Assembly (NCBI GenBank): GCA_903885795.1
Contig: CAISJV010000052.1
Coordinates: 99,534 to 163,533, forward strand
Direction of reading: 5' to 3'
Length of the DNA: 64,000 nt
Source of the DNA: an uncultured delta proteobacterium
GTDB lineage: Bacteria > Desulfobacterota > Syntrophia > Syntrophales > UBA8958
A program made the translations under genes and the position numbers. The first letter of the stretch is position 1; each line of letters starts with the position of its first letter. The notes under the pieces are model-generated. The model did not search any database. It saw only the letters and a program-made list of their open reading frames with translations, and had not been told where the DNA came from. This document shows positions 15,892 to 24,695 of the stretch, in pieces.

Positions 15892-18300
15892 ATGAACGAA
15901 TTAAGATATGAAAAGATTGCCAAGGAACTCAACCTGTCCCCGGACCAGGTTCGTGATACGGCCCAGTTGTTTGCAGAAGGGGCGACGGTGCCCTTTATTG
16001 CCCGCTACCGCAAGGAGGTCACCGGCTCCCTCGATGAAGTGGCCATTACGGCCATCCGGGACCGTCAACAGCAGTTGGAAGAACTGGAGTCCCGCCGCGA
16101 GGCCATCCTGGCGTCGCTTACGGAACGGAATCTCCTGACCGACGAATTGCAGGGAAAGATCGCCGCGGCGGAAACGATCTCCGTCCTGGAGGATATCTAC
16201 CTGCCCTTCCGGCCCAAGCGCCGGACCCGGGCGACCATCGCCAGGGAAAAGGGATTGGAGCCCCTGGCGATAAAGATTTTTGCTCAGGAAGAAATGGATC
16301 CGGAGGTCGAGGCCGCAGCGTTTATCGCTCCGGAAAAGGGCGTAGAATCCGCCGAAGATGCCCTCTCCGGAGCCCGTGATATCATCGCCGAGTGGGTCAA
16401 TGAAGATCAGGAAGCGCGGGCGCGGATGCGAGCCCTGTTTTTTGAAAAAGGGGTGCTCCGGTCCCGGGTGATCGCCAATAAAGAAGAGACGGGGGTTAAA
16501 TACAAGGACTACTACGAATGGGATGAGGCGATCGTAAAGGCGCCGTCCCACCGGGTCCTCGCCATCCGCCGTGGGGAGCGGGAAGAGTTTCTGTCCCTCC
16601 GCATCCTCCCGCCGGAAGAAGATGCCTTGGCCATCTTGACGGGACTCTTTGTCAAGGGAACGACGGTCGCCTCCGAACAGGTCCGCCTGGCCGTCCAGGA
16701 CAGTTACAAGCGCCTCCTGTCCGGGGCGATGGAGACGGAGATCCGCCTCGCCTCGAAAAAACGGGCCGATGAAACGGCCATCCAGGTGTTTGCCGACAAT
16801 CTCCGGCAACTCCTGCTTTCGCCCCCATTGGGGCAGCAGGCGGTGCTGGCCGTCGATCCCGGCTTTCGTACCGGTTGCAAGACTGTCTGCCTGGATCGAC
16901 AGGGGAAACTTCTCCATCATGAAACCATCTTTCCCCTCCTTTCCCAGAAGAGTCGCGAGGAGGCGGCGCTAACGATTCGCGCCCTCTGCAGACGCTTTGC
17001 CAGCGAGGCGATCGCTGTGGGGAACGGCACTGGGGGACGTGAGACGGAGGCTTTTCTCCGCGCCCTGGAGCTTCCTCAGGAGGTCCGGATCGTCATGGTC
17101 AACGAAAGCGGGGCCTCGATTTATTCCGCTTCGCCAGCGGCCCGGGAGGAGTTTCCCGATCAGGACGTCACCGTCCGGGGAGCAATATCCATAGGACGAC
17201 GGCTCATGGACCCGCTGGCGGAACTCGTCAAGATCGAGGCGAAAGCCATCGGCGTCGGCCAGTATCAGCACGACGTAGACCAGGGAGAGCTGCAGCGCCG
17301 CCTTGACGATGTGGTGGTCAGTTGCGTCAACGCCGTGGGCGTCGAGGTGAACACGGCCAGCGCCCAACTCCTTTCCTATGTGTCGGGACTGGGGCCGGCC
17401 CTGGCGGAAAATATCGTGAAGCATCGGGATGAACAGGGGCCCTTCCGGAGCCGGGCAGAGCTGAAGAAGGTCCGCCGCCTCGGACCTAAGGCCTTTGAAC
17501 AGGCTGCCGGGTTCCTCCGGATTCGGGACGGCGCCAATCCCCTGGATGCCAGTGCGGTCCATCCGGAGAGCTATCCCATCGTGGAAAAGATGGCCCGGGA
17601 TCAGGCCTGTACCGTCGCCGATCTGCTTGCGGACGAGGCTCGGCGGCAAAAGATAAACCCGGAACAATATACAACCGAAAAGGTCGGCCTGCCCACGTTG
17701 CGTGAGATCCTCTCCGAACTGGCCAAACCGGGACGGGACCCCCGCCGGCAATTCGAGAGCGTCGTTTTTGCAGCAGGCATCGAGAAAATCGGCGACCTGC
17801 TGCCGGGCATGAAACTGCCCGGCGTCGTCACGAACATCACCGCCTTCGGGGCCTTCGTGGATATCGGTGTCCATCAGGACGGCCTCGTCCACTTAAGCGA
17901 ACTGGCCGACAGCTATGTGAAGTCGCCCGGAGATGTGGTCAAGGTGAGTCAGCAAGTTGAGGTTACTGTCCTGTCCGTCGATCTGGAGCGGAAGCGTATC
18001 TCCCTATCCATGAAAAAGACACGGGGGGAGAGGCCGCTGGAAAAACCAGGGGGAGAGCCAAGGGGAGAGATCGACAAACCTGCCCGTTCCCACACCGTTG
18101 CGGGCGGTACAGAAAAGCCCCCAGCCGACGGCCGTCCTACAGGAAAGGCACAAACCGGCGAACGCCGGAACCAGCCAGGCGCCTCGCACGGAACAAACCG
18201 CCAACCCCGTCCGGGACAGAGCAGGTCGGCCAAGGAAGAACCAAAACCGTTTCACAACCCCTTCGCTGACGCCTTCCGCCGGGAAGGAGTCAAGCGCTAG
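15892..18300 (+). CDS. tex: Tex family RNA-binding transcription accessory protein
   Basis: An 802-residue Tex protein. It shows the N-terminal Tex helical region (VPFIARYRKEVTGSLDE), a YqgF-like RNase H fold (VLAVDPGFRTGCKT), helix-hairpin-helix motifs (YVSGLGPALAENIVKHR) and a C-terminal S1 domain (GVVTNITAFGAFVDIGVHQD) ending near residue 715. Tex binds nucleic acid at the transcription machinery and affects expression of stress and virulence genes. The last 80 residues are a low-complexity Pro/Gly/Arg/Lys-rich tail, common in Tex of related bacteria. The ATG is preceded by AAGGA. Single gene with no obvious operon partner. Confidence 0.95.
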   Translation: MNELRYEKIAKELNLSPDQVRDTAQLFAEGATVPFIARYRKEVTGSLDEVAITAIRDRQQQLEELESRREAILASLTERNLLTDELQGKIAAAETISVLEDIYLPFRPKRRTRATIAREKGLEPLAIKIFAQEEMDPEVEAAAFIAPEKGVESAEDALSGARDIIAEWVNEDQEARARMRALFFEKGVLRSRVIANKEETGVKYKDYYEWDEAIVKAPSHRVLAIRRGEREEFLSLRILPPEEDALAILTGLFVKGTTVASEQVRLAVQDSYKRLLSGAMETEIRLASKKRADETAIQVFADNLRQLLLSPPLGQQAVLAVDPGFRTGCKTVCLDRQGKLLHHETIFPLLSQKSREEAALTIRALCRRFASEAIAVGNGTGGRETEAFLRALELPQEVRIVMVNESGASIYSASPAAREEFPDQDVTVRGAISIGRRLMDPLAELVKIEAKAIGVGQYQHDVDQGELQRRLDDVVVSCVNAVGVEVNTASAQLLSYVSGLGPALAENIVKHRDEQGPFRSRAELKKVRRLGPKAFEQAAGFLRIRDGANPLDASAVHPESYPIVEKMARDQACTVADLLADEARRQKINPEQYTTEKVGLPTLREILSELAKPGRDPRRQFESVVFAAGIEKIGDLLPGMKLPGVVTNITAFGAFVDIGVHQDGLVHLSELADSYVKSPGDVVKVSQQVEVTVLSVDLERKRISLSMKKTRGERPLEKPGGEPRGEIDKPARSHTVAGGTEKPPADGRPTGKAQTGERRNQPGASHGTNRQPRPGQSRSAKEEPKPFHNPFADAFRREGVKR

Positions 18301-18523
18301 TTAATCGAACCCCTGATGGTCGAAGGTTCTGCTTTTAAAGACATTCCACGAATTTCACCCGCGCCGGCCCCGCTACATGGAGCGAAGTTGGAGAAAATCA
18401 TGCAGATAATTAGCGAGTGGCGGACATTTATTGGGGAAACTTTTGCTTGATAAATTTAAATTATACTGTATTTGTATAGTGTTACGAAATAATTTGGCGA
18501 GACATTCTGCTGGACATTTCAGG

Positions 18524-18539
18524 AGACAAAATATTGTCT
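18524..18539. promoter_or_regulatory. Inverted repeat over RBS and TTG start of fic-2
   Basis: AGACAA (18524-18529) and TTGTCT (18534-18539) form a perfect 6-4-6 inverted repeat that overlaps the AGGAGA ribosome binding site and includes the TTG start codon. It could be an operator or an mRNA hairpin hiding the start. A longer relative occurs at 40838-40857. Confidence 0.5.
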
Positions 18540-19688
18540 GATAATATCAAGGAACGTGCAGAAACCTCACGCTTCGGCCCATTTATCTTTCAGGTCGGCG
18601 TCGACCACCGTGAGGCGGCAATGCTTCAACAACGTGTTGCCGACGCACAGGTACGGTTTTTGAGTTCTCCTCTTTCCCAGGTGGCTAATCGCTTGGAGCA
18701 GGAAGTTCTTGTCAGCAGCATCTTCAGTACCAACACCATCGAAGGGGGCAGGCTGACTGAAGAGGAAACGAAAGATGCTCTCAATCTCGACCCCGCACAG
18801 GTGCAGGCCAAAGAACAGCTTCGTGCCATCAACATCAAGACGGCCTATGACATCGCTCAAAAATCGGCGCAAGACCCTGACTGGCGCTTGTCGGTTGATT
18901 TCATTAAACAGATACATGCCGCCATTACCGATGGCATTCCCCACAAGTATAACCAGCCTGGACTGATACGGAGTAACCCCAAAAATATCGTGACCCATGT
19001 AGGCGATACTGCACACGGCGGCCGCTATAAGCCGCCGCAGTATGGAGGAGACATTGAGCTCTTACTTCATCATCTGGTACTATGGCATAATGAAATGGCC
19101 AACGGTGAGATAACGGCTCTGATGCGAGCGCCACTGACGCATTACTATTTTGAGTTGATTCATCCTTTCTGGGATGGAAATGGCCGCGTTGGGCGAGTGC
19201 TCGAAGCCGCTGTGCTTCATAGCGCCGGCTTCCGCTATGCTCCTTTCGCCATGGCTCGCTACTACATGGAGCGGATCGACCAATATTTTACTCTCTTCAA
19301 TCTTTGTCGCAAACAGGCAGACAAAAAAACGGCATACCCAAACACCCCTTTTGTCGTGTTTCATCTCGAAGGGATGCTTGCAAGCATTAATCGCCTCCAT
19401 GACCGGGTGAACGCCATGGTGAGACTACTGTTATTTGAATCGCACATCAAGCATTTGCGGGATACAAAAGCAATCAATCTGCGTCAATATGCCATTCTGA
19501 CTCAAGTTATTGAGCGTGACAAACCATTGCAGATAGACGAACTGCGCCGTGCACCCTGGCATGAGGCGCTCTATGCCAAACTTGGCGACAAGACCAAACA
19601 GCGTGACTTAAGCGGCCTTCGCGAGCAGGAGCTTCTGTATGTTGATGAGAAAGGTCTTGTTTGGCCGGGGTTTACGAGATCAAGATAA
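18534..19688 (+). CDS. fic: Fic family protein
   Basis: A 384-residue Fic protein with the complete motif HPFWDGNGRVGR at about residues 209-220 and an N-terminal inhibitory helix STNTIEGG at about 64-71. It is therefore predicted to be a self-inhibited AMP transferase. The start is TTG at 18534, supported by AGGAGA 7 nt upstream. It differs from the Fic protein in the restriction operon in both its N-terminal and C-terminal regions, so it is not a recent duplicate. It stands alone between tex and a gene remnant; the AT-rich upstream region suggests separate transcription. Confidence 0.9.
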   Translation: MSDNIKERAETSRFGPFIFQVGVDHREAAMLQQRVADAQVRFLSSPLSQVANRLEQEVLVSSIFSTNTIEGGRLTEEETKDALNLDPAQVQAKEQLRAINIKTAYDIAQKSAQDPDWRLSVDFIKQIHAAITDGIPHKYNQPGLIRSNPKNIVTHVGDTAHGGRYKPPQYGGDIELLLHHLVLWHNEMANGEITALMRAPLTHYYFELIHPFWDGNGRVGRVLEAAVLHSAGFRYAPFAMARYYMERIDQYFTLFNLCRKQADKKTAYPNTPFVVFHLEGMLASINRLHDRVNAMVRLLLFESHIKHLRDTKAINLRQYAILTQVIERDKPLQIDELRRAPWHEALYAKLGDKTKQRDLSGLREQELLYVDEKGLVWPGFTRSR

Positions 19689-19855
19689 CAACCTATCGAC
19701 TGAAAAACAGCGTTTCATCTCAGGCGGAAATGTCAGGCATGGCTTTGCTGATCAAGTTGATAGAAGACGCTACCGGGAAGACGGTTCTTCCGGTTGATAC
19801 GGAAGCACCGCCAGAAGATGAAGATGATGATGATGACGGAGCTACAGAGGATTAG
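19661..19855 (+). pseudogene. Probable 3' remnant of an unrecognised gene
   Basis: The frame overlaps the end of fic-2 and gives about 40-64 residues: KNSVSSQAEMSGMALLIKLI followed by a very acidic tail rich in Glu and Asp (EDEDDDDDGATED). It reads like the C-terminal end of a larger protein whose front was replaced by fic-2. Internal ATG codons at 19730 and 19739 have no good ribosome binding site. No family recognised. From 19856 to 20052 I see no gene. Confidence 0.35.
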
Positions 19856-20052
19856 GCATAATGGGAAATCAAGAAGGACCCATAATCTCAAGAGGTCGCT
19901 GTTTCACCGCATTGACGTGGTGCCTTGGGACTGCGGTCCCTTAGCTTCGGCATACAAACGCCTTTTCCGTAGAGTTCGTGCTAAATCATCAGGAGATGCC
20001 GCGAACCCCGGATGAGGGAAATCCATAAACACTGACATAATAAGGAGTAGCC

Positions 20053-20985
20053 ATGAAGAAGCGATTATCTGTCACGATCTTACATTTCCTTATCTATGGT
20101 CTTTTTTTATCGGCGTATCCCGTCTGGGGAGCCGGTACTGACACTGTTGCGCCGGTAGGTATCGATCTTCAGACAATAGCGTTACAATCCGAGCGCGTCG
20201 GCGACATCGACATCAGTTACCGGACAATAGGAAGCGGTCAGCCGCTGCTCCTTATTACGGGATATAGTGCGACCATGGACATGTGGGATCCGGTGGTCCT
20301 CAAAGAGCTGTCATCCCGTTACCGGGTTATTATCTTCGACAACCGGGGAATCGGCAAAACGACGGCCTCGGAAAAACCTTTCACCATCGAGCTTTTTGCT
20401 GAGGATACGATCGGCCTCATGGACGCCCTGCAGATAAAAAAGGCCCATGTCCTCGGCTGGTCCATGGGATCCTTCATTGCGACGGAGGTTTCCCTGCGGC
20501 GCCCGGATCGGGTGGGGAAGCTGATCATTTATGGGGGCAACTGCGGTTGGCAGAATAAAGAGGTCGTCCAGGCCGCGCCGGAAGTGGTGAACTCCCTGAC
20601 GAACCTCTCCGGCACACCCAGGGAAAGGTCGCGACGTCTCATCCGGGTCCTCTATCCGGAAAAATGGCTCCAGGATCACCCTGATTTCCTTAAGGGCCTG
20701 CCCAGGCCAAAAGACCCTGTATCACCCGCCACCATCGCCCGCCAGGGGCAAGCGATGGGCGAGTGGAAAGGGACGTGCGGCAGGATGGCCGAGATCGCGC
20801 AACCCACCCTCGTCATCACCGGCACGGAAGACGTCGTTGTCCCCCCGGCCAACGCCTTGCTTTTGGTGTCACGAATTCCCGGTTCCTGGCTGATCAGGAT
20901 GCCTGGCGGTCATGCCAACATGTATCAGTATCCCGAGACGTTCAGCCGGGCTCTCCTCACCTTTCTGGAAGCAGAACCTGAGTAG
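20053..20985 (+). CDS. Exported alpha/beta hydrolase
   Basis: A 310-residue alpha/beta-fold hydrolase with a cleavable signal peptide (residues 1-26, ending VWGA). The catalytic triad is visible: nucleophile Ser in GWSMGS (about 135-140), Asp in GTEDVVVPP near 258 and His in GGHANMYQ near 286. ITGYSATMDMWDP contributes the oxyanion loop and NRGIGKTTA follows the family pattern DxRGxGxS. It is expected in the periplasm. The substrate is unknown; esterase, lactonase or haloperoxidase-like activities all occur in this family. The ATG is preceded by AAGGAG. Confidence 0.85.
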   Translation: MKKRLSVTILHFLIYGLFLSAYPVWGAGTDTVAPVGIDLQTIALQSERVGDIDISYRTIGSGQPLLLITGYSATMDMWDPVVLKELSSRYRVIIFDNRGIGKTTASEKPFTIELFAEDTIGLMDALQIKKAHVLGWSMGSFIATEVSLRRPDRVGKLIIYGGNCGWQNKEVVQAAPEVVNSLTNLSGTPRERSRRLIRVLYPEKWLQDHPDFLKGLPRPKDPVSPATIARQGQAMGEWKGTCGRMAEIAQPTLVITGTEDVVVPPANALLLVSRIPGSWLIRMPGGHANMYQYPETFSRALLTFLEAEPE

Positions 20986-21067
20986 AAATCGCACCGCTGA
21001 CTCTTTTGTCATCTGGATAAATTTCGATCTCGCTGATATTTATACCGTTTCGTATTCCCATATTCTC

Positions 21068-21913
21068 CTAACGCCGCCATCGGAAAATCTGCCGCCCAGA
21101 TACAACAAGAAGATAAGTGATCCCGGCGATGATGATGGTCGTCGCCCCGGCAGGAAGGTCCGGGCCATAGCTCACCGCCAGGCCGGCCGTGGTAAAAAGG
21201 GCGGTCAGCAACGTAGCAAGGGCCATCATGTGCCAGAGTCTTTTGGTCAGCTCACCGGCCACGGCGGCGGGCAGGGTGAGGAGGGCGATGACCATGACGA
21301 TGCCGACGACGGTGACGAGCAGGACCACTGTAAGGGCCGTGAGGCAGAGGAGCATCAGGTAATAAAATTCGACATGGACGCCCCGAAGGCGGGCAAATTC
21401 CTCATCGAAACACAGGGCAAGGAACTGGTTGTAGAAAAGAACGCCGACGACCACGACCAGAATATCGAGACCGGCGATCATCCAGAGGTCCTGGGGGGAG
21501 ACCATGAGGATGCTTCCGAAGAGATAGCTCATGAGATCTTCGTTGTAACCGGGGGTCTTGTAGATAAAGAGGATGCCGGCGGCCATGCCGATGGCCCACA
21601 GGGATCCGATGACCGTATCCTCCCGCTGCTTTGCCCGCATGCTCACCACGCCGATGATCACCGCCGAGAGGAGGGCGGCCAGGACAGCTCCGTAGAGGGG
21701 ATGGAACCAATCCCAGTGATAGACCGTCTGACAATAGCGGGCGGCGCCGAGACCGCCCAGGACGGTATGGGCGATACTTCCGGCGATGTAGGTGATGCGC
21801 TTGGTGACGACATAGCTGCCGATGATCCCGCAGGCGACGCTTACAAGCAGACCCGTGAGGAGGGCATACTGGAGAAAGGGATACTGTGGTAGATCCGCAA
21901 GAAAGGCGCTCAT
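21068..21913 (-). CDS. znuB: Zinc/manganese ABC transporter permease (ZnuB type)
   Basis: A 281-residue membrane protein with about eight hydrophobic segments, of the ZnuB/TroC/MntB family. GIIGSYVVTKRITYIAGSIA near residues 29-48 and the long hydrophobic run TVVLLVTVVGIVMVIALLTL are typical. It forms the channel for a metal ion, with ZnuC as ATPase and ZnuA as periplasmic binding protein. It is the last gene of the operon and starts 19 bp after znuC ends. Metal identity (zinc rather than manganese) is inferred from the His-rich loop in the binding protein. Confidence 0.9.
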   Translation of the reverse strand: MSAFLADLPQYPFLQYALLTGLLVSVACGIIGSYVVTKRITYIAGSIAHTVLGGLGAARYCQTVYHWDWFHPLYGAVLAALLSAVIIGVVSMRAKQREDTVIGSLWAIGMAAGILFIYKTPGYNEDLMSYLFGSILMVSPQDLWMIAGLDILVVVVGVLFYNQFLALCFDEEFARLRGVHVEFYYLMLLCLTALTVVLLVTVVGIVMVIALLTLPAAVAGELTKRLWHMMALATLLTALFTTAGLAVSYGPDLPAGATTIIIAGITYLLVVSGRQIFRWRR

Positions 21914-21931
21914 TTTTATCCTCTACCCCCT

Positions 21932-22669
21932 TTAAACACCGTGATCGTGACGCACCATGCGGACATACGATCCATAGAGGGCGCTGATCACCTCGCCCGT
22001 AACGGCGGTGGTGGGATGCATCATTACCCGGCGATTGACGCAGATCACACTCTGCACATACTGGGAAACAAATCCCAGGTCGTGGCTGACGACGACAACG
22101 GTGATGGTCTCGCTCATGGTGTTGAGGAGTTCAAAAAGCTCCGTTTCCACCGCCATGTCCACGTTGGAAGTTGGCTCGTCTAAGAGGAGCAGTTCCGGTT
22201 CCGCGGTCAGGGCGCGGGCAATGAGAACCCGCTGGCGTTGCCCCCCGGACAGGGCCATGAAAGGACGATTCTTTGCCCTGTCCATCTCCAGTTTATGCAG
22301 GGCTTCCAGGGCGATCTCCTTGTCGGCTTTTCCGTAGGGACCGAAACGCACACCGTGGCCAAGGCGGCCCATGAGGACGACATCAAGAACGCTCACAGGA
22401 AAGTTGGGATCGAACTGGACGTATTGGGGCATATAGCCGATGCGGGGGCGGGCCTGCTCGGGAGGCTGTCCGAAGACCTCAATATTCCCCCGGGAAGGTT
22501 TGAGAAGCCCCAACAGGAGTTTCAGCAGGGTAGTCTTCCCGCCGGCATTCGGACCGACAATGGAGATGAAGGTCCGTGCCTGAATTGTAAAACTCACATC
22601 CTCCAGAACAGGCGCTCCGTCATAGGAAAAGGTGACGTCCTTAAATTTAACAACTTGATTTCGATCCAT
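21932..22669 (-). CDS. znuC: Zinc/manganese ABC transporter ATP-binding protein (ZnuC type)
   Basis: A 245-residue ABC ATPase. Walker A GPNAGGKTTLLK (about 39-50), the Q-loop in PQYVQFDPNFP, signature LSGGQRQR near 138 and Walker B LLLLDEPTSNVD near 158 are all intact. It powers metal import through ZnuB. The C-terminal part is short and lacks an obvious regulatory domain. It lies between znuA and znuB in the same direction. Confidence 0.93.
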   Translation of the reverse strand: MDRNQVVKFKDVTFSYDGAPVLEDVSFTIQARTFISIVGPNAGGKTTLLKLLLGLLKPSRGNIEVFGQPPEQARPRIGYMPQYVQFDPNFPVSVLDVVLMGRLGHGVRFGPYGKADKEIALEALHKLEMDRAKNRPFMALSGGQRQRVLIARALTAEPELLLLDEPTSNVDMAVETELFELLNTMSETITVVVVSHDLGFVSQYVQSVICVNRRVMMHPTTAVTGEVISALYGSYVRMVRHDHGV

Positions 22670-22743
22670 TACTTAATTTTCCACCATTAGTTTCTCGACT
22701 ATACTTTCCCCTCTCAGAGTTTCCTTGTTTCCCTACCCTTCAA

Positions 22744-22767
22744 GGGGAGGGTCGGGGTGGGGATGGG
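22744..22767 (+). repeat. G-rich intergenic repeat, possible G-quadruplex
   Basis: Five G-runs of 3 or 4 separated by 1-2 bases follow a small CCCTT/AAGGG hairpin, between znuC and znuA. A related sequence lies at 55162-55206. The spacing fits an intramolecular G-quadruplex on the plus strand. It interrupts the znu operon and may be a dispersed genomic repeat. Confidence 0.5.
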
Positions 22768-22822
22768 TTTGTGCCGCATTTTCATCCATCCCCCTTTGTG
22801 ACGGCTGCCCGTCATTTGTGCT

Positions 22823-23755
22823 TTAGCGCAGCCCTTGCTCGACAGCGGCGGCGATATTGTCGAGATTGGCTAAATAATCCCTGGACAGAGGATCGATGGG
22901 AACCACGACGCCCCCGATGGCTTTCGCTACTGCCTCGGCGCTCCTTGCCGAGAACTGCGGTTGTACAAACATGACCTTAACCCTGTCTTTCTTCGCACGG
23001 TCGATGACCTTGGCCAATTGCCTGGCCCCCGGTTCCTTGCCTTCGATTTCAATGGGGACCTGAATAAGACCATAGGCATCGGCAAAGTATCCAAAGGACG
23101 GGTGAAAGACATACATCTTCCTCCCCTTGAACGGGGCAAGAGAACGGGAAATCCTGGCATCCATCCGATCCAGATCGGCATCGAAGGCACGCAAATTAGT
23201 CGCATATTCTTTTTTGTGGGCGGGATCCAGGCGGTTCAGGGCATCACAGATATTCCGGGCCTGGATCTTGACGAGCTTCGGCGCCATCCAGATATGGGGG
23301 TCCGGCGTTTTTTGGTCTGCTTTTGCAGGGGAATGTGTTTCGTTGCCCCCTGTTCTATCGTTTTTTCCATGTCCTTCGCCGTGTTCGTGATCATGGCCGG
23401 CGAGATAACGGTATGTGATTCCCTGCTGGGTCTCCACGATTACGAGCTGCTTATGGGATTGCCTGATTTTTCTCAAAACGCCCTTTTCCACGGGCACGCC
23501 AATGGTGAAAAAGGCCATGGCCGTGGCGAGTTTCGCCATCTGTTTCGGCGTCGGCTCGTAGCTGTGGGGAGACTGCCCGGCCCCGATGAGGACCTCGACA
23601 TCTACATGAGACCCACCGATGCGTTCGAGAAAATAGGCCTGGGGAAGAATGCTCACAAATACGGGAATTTTTGCTTTTTCGCCTTGTCCCCAGACCAATT
23701 GGGAACAAACCAGCATGGGAACAATAATCATTAAAAAGACCAGACTTTTTTTCAC
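22823..23755 (-). CDS. znuA: Periplasmic zinc-binding protein of ABC transporter (ZnuA type)
   Basis: About 310 residues. The preferred start is GTG at 23755, giving MKKSLVFLMIIV, because AGGGA lies about 5 nt upstream; ATG at 23776 or 23761 is possible. The signal peptide ends near LVWGQG. Metal ligands include GQSPHSYEPTPKQM (first His). There is a His/Asp-rich loop (HDHEHGEGH) typical of zinc-specific members, DPHIWMAPK (second His), and FHPSFGYFADAYG (third His). It captures zinc in the periplasm and delivers it to ZnuB. It starts 44 bp after the regulator gene. Confidence 0.92.
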   Translation of the reverse strand: MKKSLVFLMIIVPMLVCSQLVWGQGEKAKIPVFVSILPQAYFLERIGGSHVDVEVLIGAGQSPHSYEPTPKQMAKLATAMAFFTIGVPVEKGVLRKIRQSHKQLVIVETQQGITYRYLAGHDHEHGEGHGKNDRTGGNETHSPAKADQKTPDPHIWMAPKLVKIQARNICDALNRLDPAHKKEYATNLRAFDADLDRMDARISRSLAPFKGRKMYVFHPSFGYFADAYGLIQVPIEIEGKEPGARQLAKVIDRAKKDRVKVMFVQPQFSARSAEAVAKAIGGVVVPIDPLSRDYLANLDNIAAAVEQGLR

Positions 23756-23799
23756 ATTCATCCCTTTGCCAAGCATGGATTATCTATTGTTCGTCCCGT

Positions 23800-24057
23800 T
23801 TAATCTACTTTCGCACACTCGATAAAGAGTTCATCGCAATCCTCACAGCGCTTGACGGCGTGGTGCCGAGCAAAGCTCTGCCAGTGCTCCTTTTGCTTTG
23901 GCGTCAGGAGACCCGTTCCGTTGCACAGTGGACAGGCGCTCTCGAGGGCCGTCATGATCGCCGCCCGGATGAACTCCGAACGGTTGGGTATGTTCTTGAT
24001 GACCTCCAACATGTCACCATTTACCTTGAAGGTGATGATTCCTTCTTTCTTTTTCAT
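23800..24057 (-). CDS. Ribbon-helix-helix regulator with C-terminal zinc ribbon, leader of znu operon
   Basis: An 85-residue protein. The N-terminal half (IITFKVNGDMLEVIKNIPNR, then SEFIRAAIMTAL) has the strand-helix-helix pattern of CopG/MetJ-type DNA-binding proteins. The C-terminal half has CPLCNGTG and, 26 residues on, CEDCDELFIEC, four or five cysteines plus His residues that could hold a metal ion. The start at 24057 is supported by AGGGAG 8 nt upstream; a longer frame from 24114 would begin inside the -35 element. As the first gene of the znu operon, with a palindrome in its promoter, it is probably a metal-responsive autorepressor. The fold is seen in sequence; metal sensing is inference. 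Confidence 0.8.
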   Translation of the reverse strand: MKKKEGIITFKVNGDMLEVIKNIPNRSEFIRAAIMTALESACPLCNGTGLLTPKQKEHWQSFARHHAVKRCEDCDELFIECAKVD

Positions 24058-24085
24058 GGATGCACTCCCTAAGAATAGTCGCAAC

Positions 24086-24114
24086 ATATTACTTAGTAAT
24101 ACCGTCCATGTCAA
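24086..24114 (-). promoter_or_regulatory. znu operon promoter with overlapping palindromic operator
   Basis: Read on the minus strand, TTGACA (24109-24114) and TAATAT (24086-24091) are separated by exactly 17 nt, a near-consensus sigma-70 promoter. The 15-bp palindrome TATTACT-N-AGTAATA (24087-24101) has perfect 7-bp arms and covers the -10 element and part of the spacer. A repressor bound there would block RNA polymerase. The RHH protein just downstream is the natural candidate; a Fur-family protein is the alternative. Confidence 0.8.
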
Positions 24115-24224
24115 GTTTTCTCGGTCATTTTTATTTGTCAGTTCATGGGATCACGATAATTTAGCTGCGAGGACTGCGGAATTTAATGATCAATGGCGGC
24201 AGGAACCAACTTTTTGCGAGAACG

Positions 24225-24692
24225 TCACTTTTGAGCGGTCTCGTTTTTCAACTGTCTCACCAAAAAGCTATCCAGTTGGTTGACGAAGGCATGGCAGTCT
24301 TTTTTGCTGAACATAGATGGACCGCCCGTCATCATGCCTCCGTCTCTCAGCTCATACAGCAGGTCGCGCAACGCCAGCCGGTCCTTGATGTTGTCCTCCG
24401 TATAAAGCTTGCCCCGATAGTCAAGGGCAAAGGCCCCCTTGGCAACCACCCGGTCGGCAAGGGGGATATCGGCCGTTATCACCAAGTCTCCCCGCTGTGC
24501 CAGTTCAACGATGTGGTCATCGGCAATATCAGGTCCTTCAGGGACGATGATGCTTGAAATAATGAAGGAGGATTCATGTTTCAACTTTTTGTTGGCCACA
24601 AAGACCAGGGGCACTTGCAAGCGTATGGCGGCCCTGATCAGCAGCCCTTTGACTGCACTGGGAAATCCGTCCGCATCGACATATATCTTCAA
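24225..24692 (-). CDS. YaiI/YqxD family protein (DUF188)
   Basis: A 155-residue protein of the UPF0178 family, PIN-like in fold. MKIYVDADGFPSAVKGLLIR is the characteristic N-terminus with the acidic pair; TADIPLADRVVAKGA (about 73-87) and the DYRGKLYTEDNI segment complete the signature. Members are presumed to be nuclease-like but no activity is established. It is followed upstream by ywbE only 3 bp away on the same strand, suggesting a two-gene unit. Confidence 0.9.
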   Translation of the reverse strand: MKIYVDADGFPSAVKGLLIRAAIRLQVPLVFVANKKLKHESSFIISSIIVPEGPDIADDHIVELAQRGDLVITADIPLADRVVAKGAFALDYRGKLYTEDNIKDRLALRDLLYELRDGGMMTGGPSMFSKKDCHAFVNQLDSFLVRQLKNETAQK

Positions 24693-24695
24693 TTT

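Noticed and set aside
16969..17892. 307-codon minus-strand frame inside tex
   Set aside because: Shadow of the Tex coding frame caused by GC-rich third positions.
20912..21892. 326-codon plus-strand frame over znuB
   Set aside because: Asp/Gly/His-rich translation typical of the reverse of a membrane protein gene; ZnuB on the other strand is clear.
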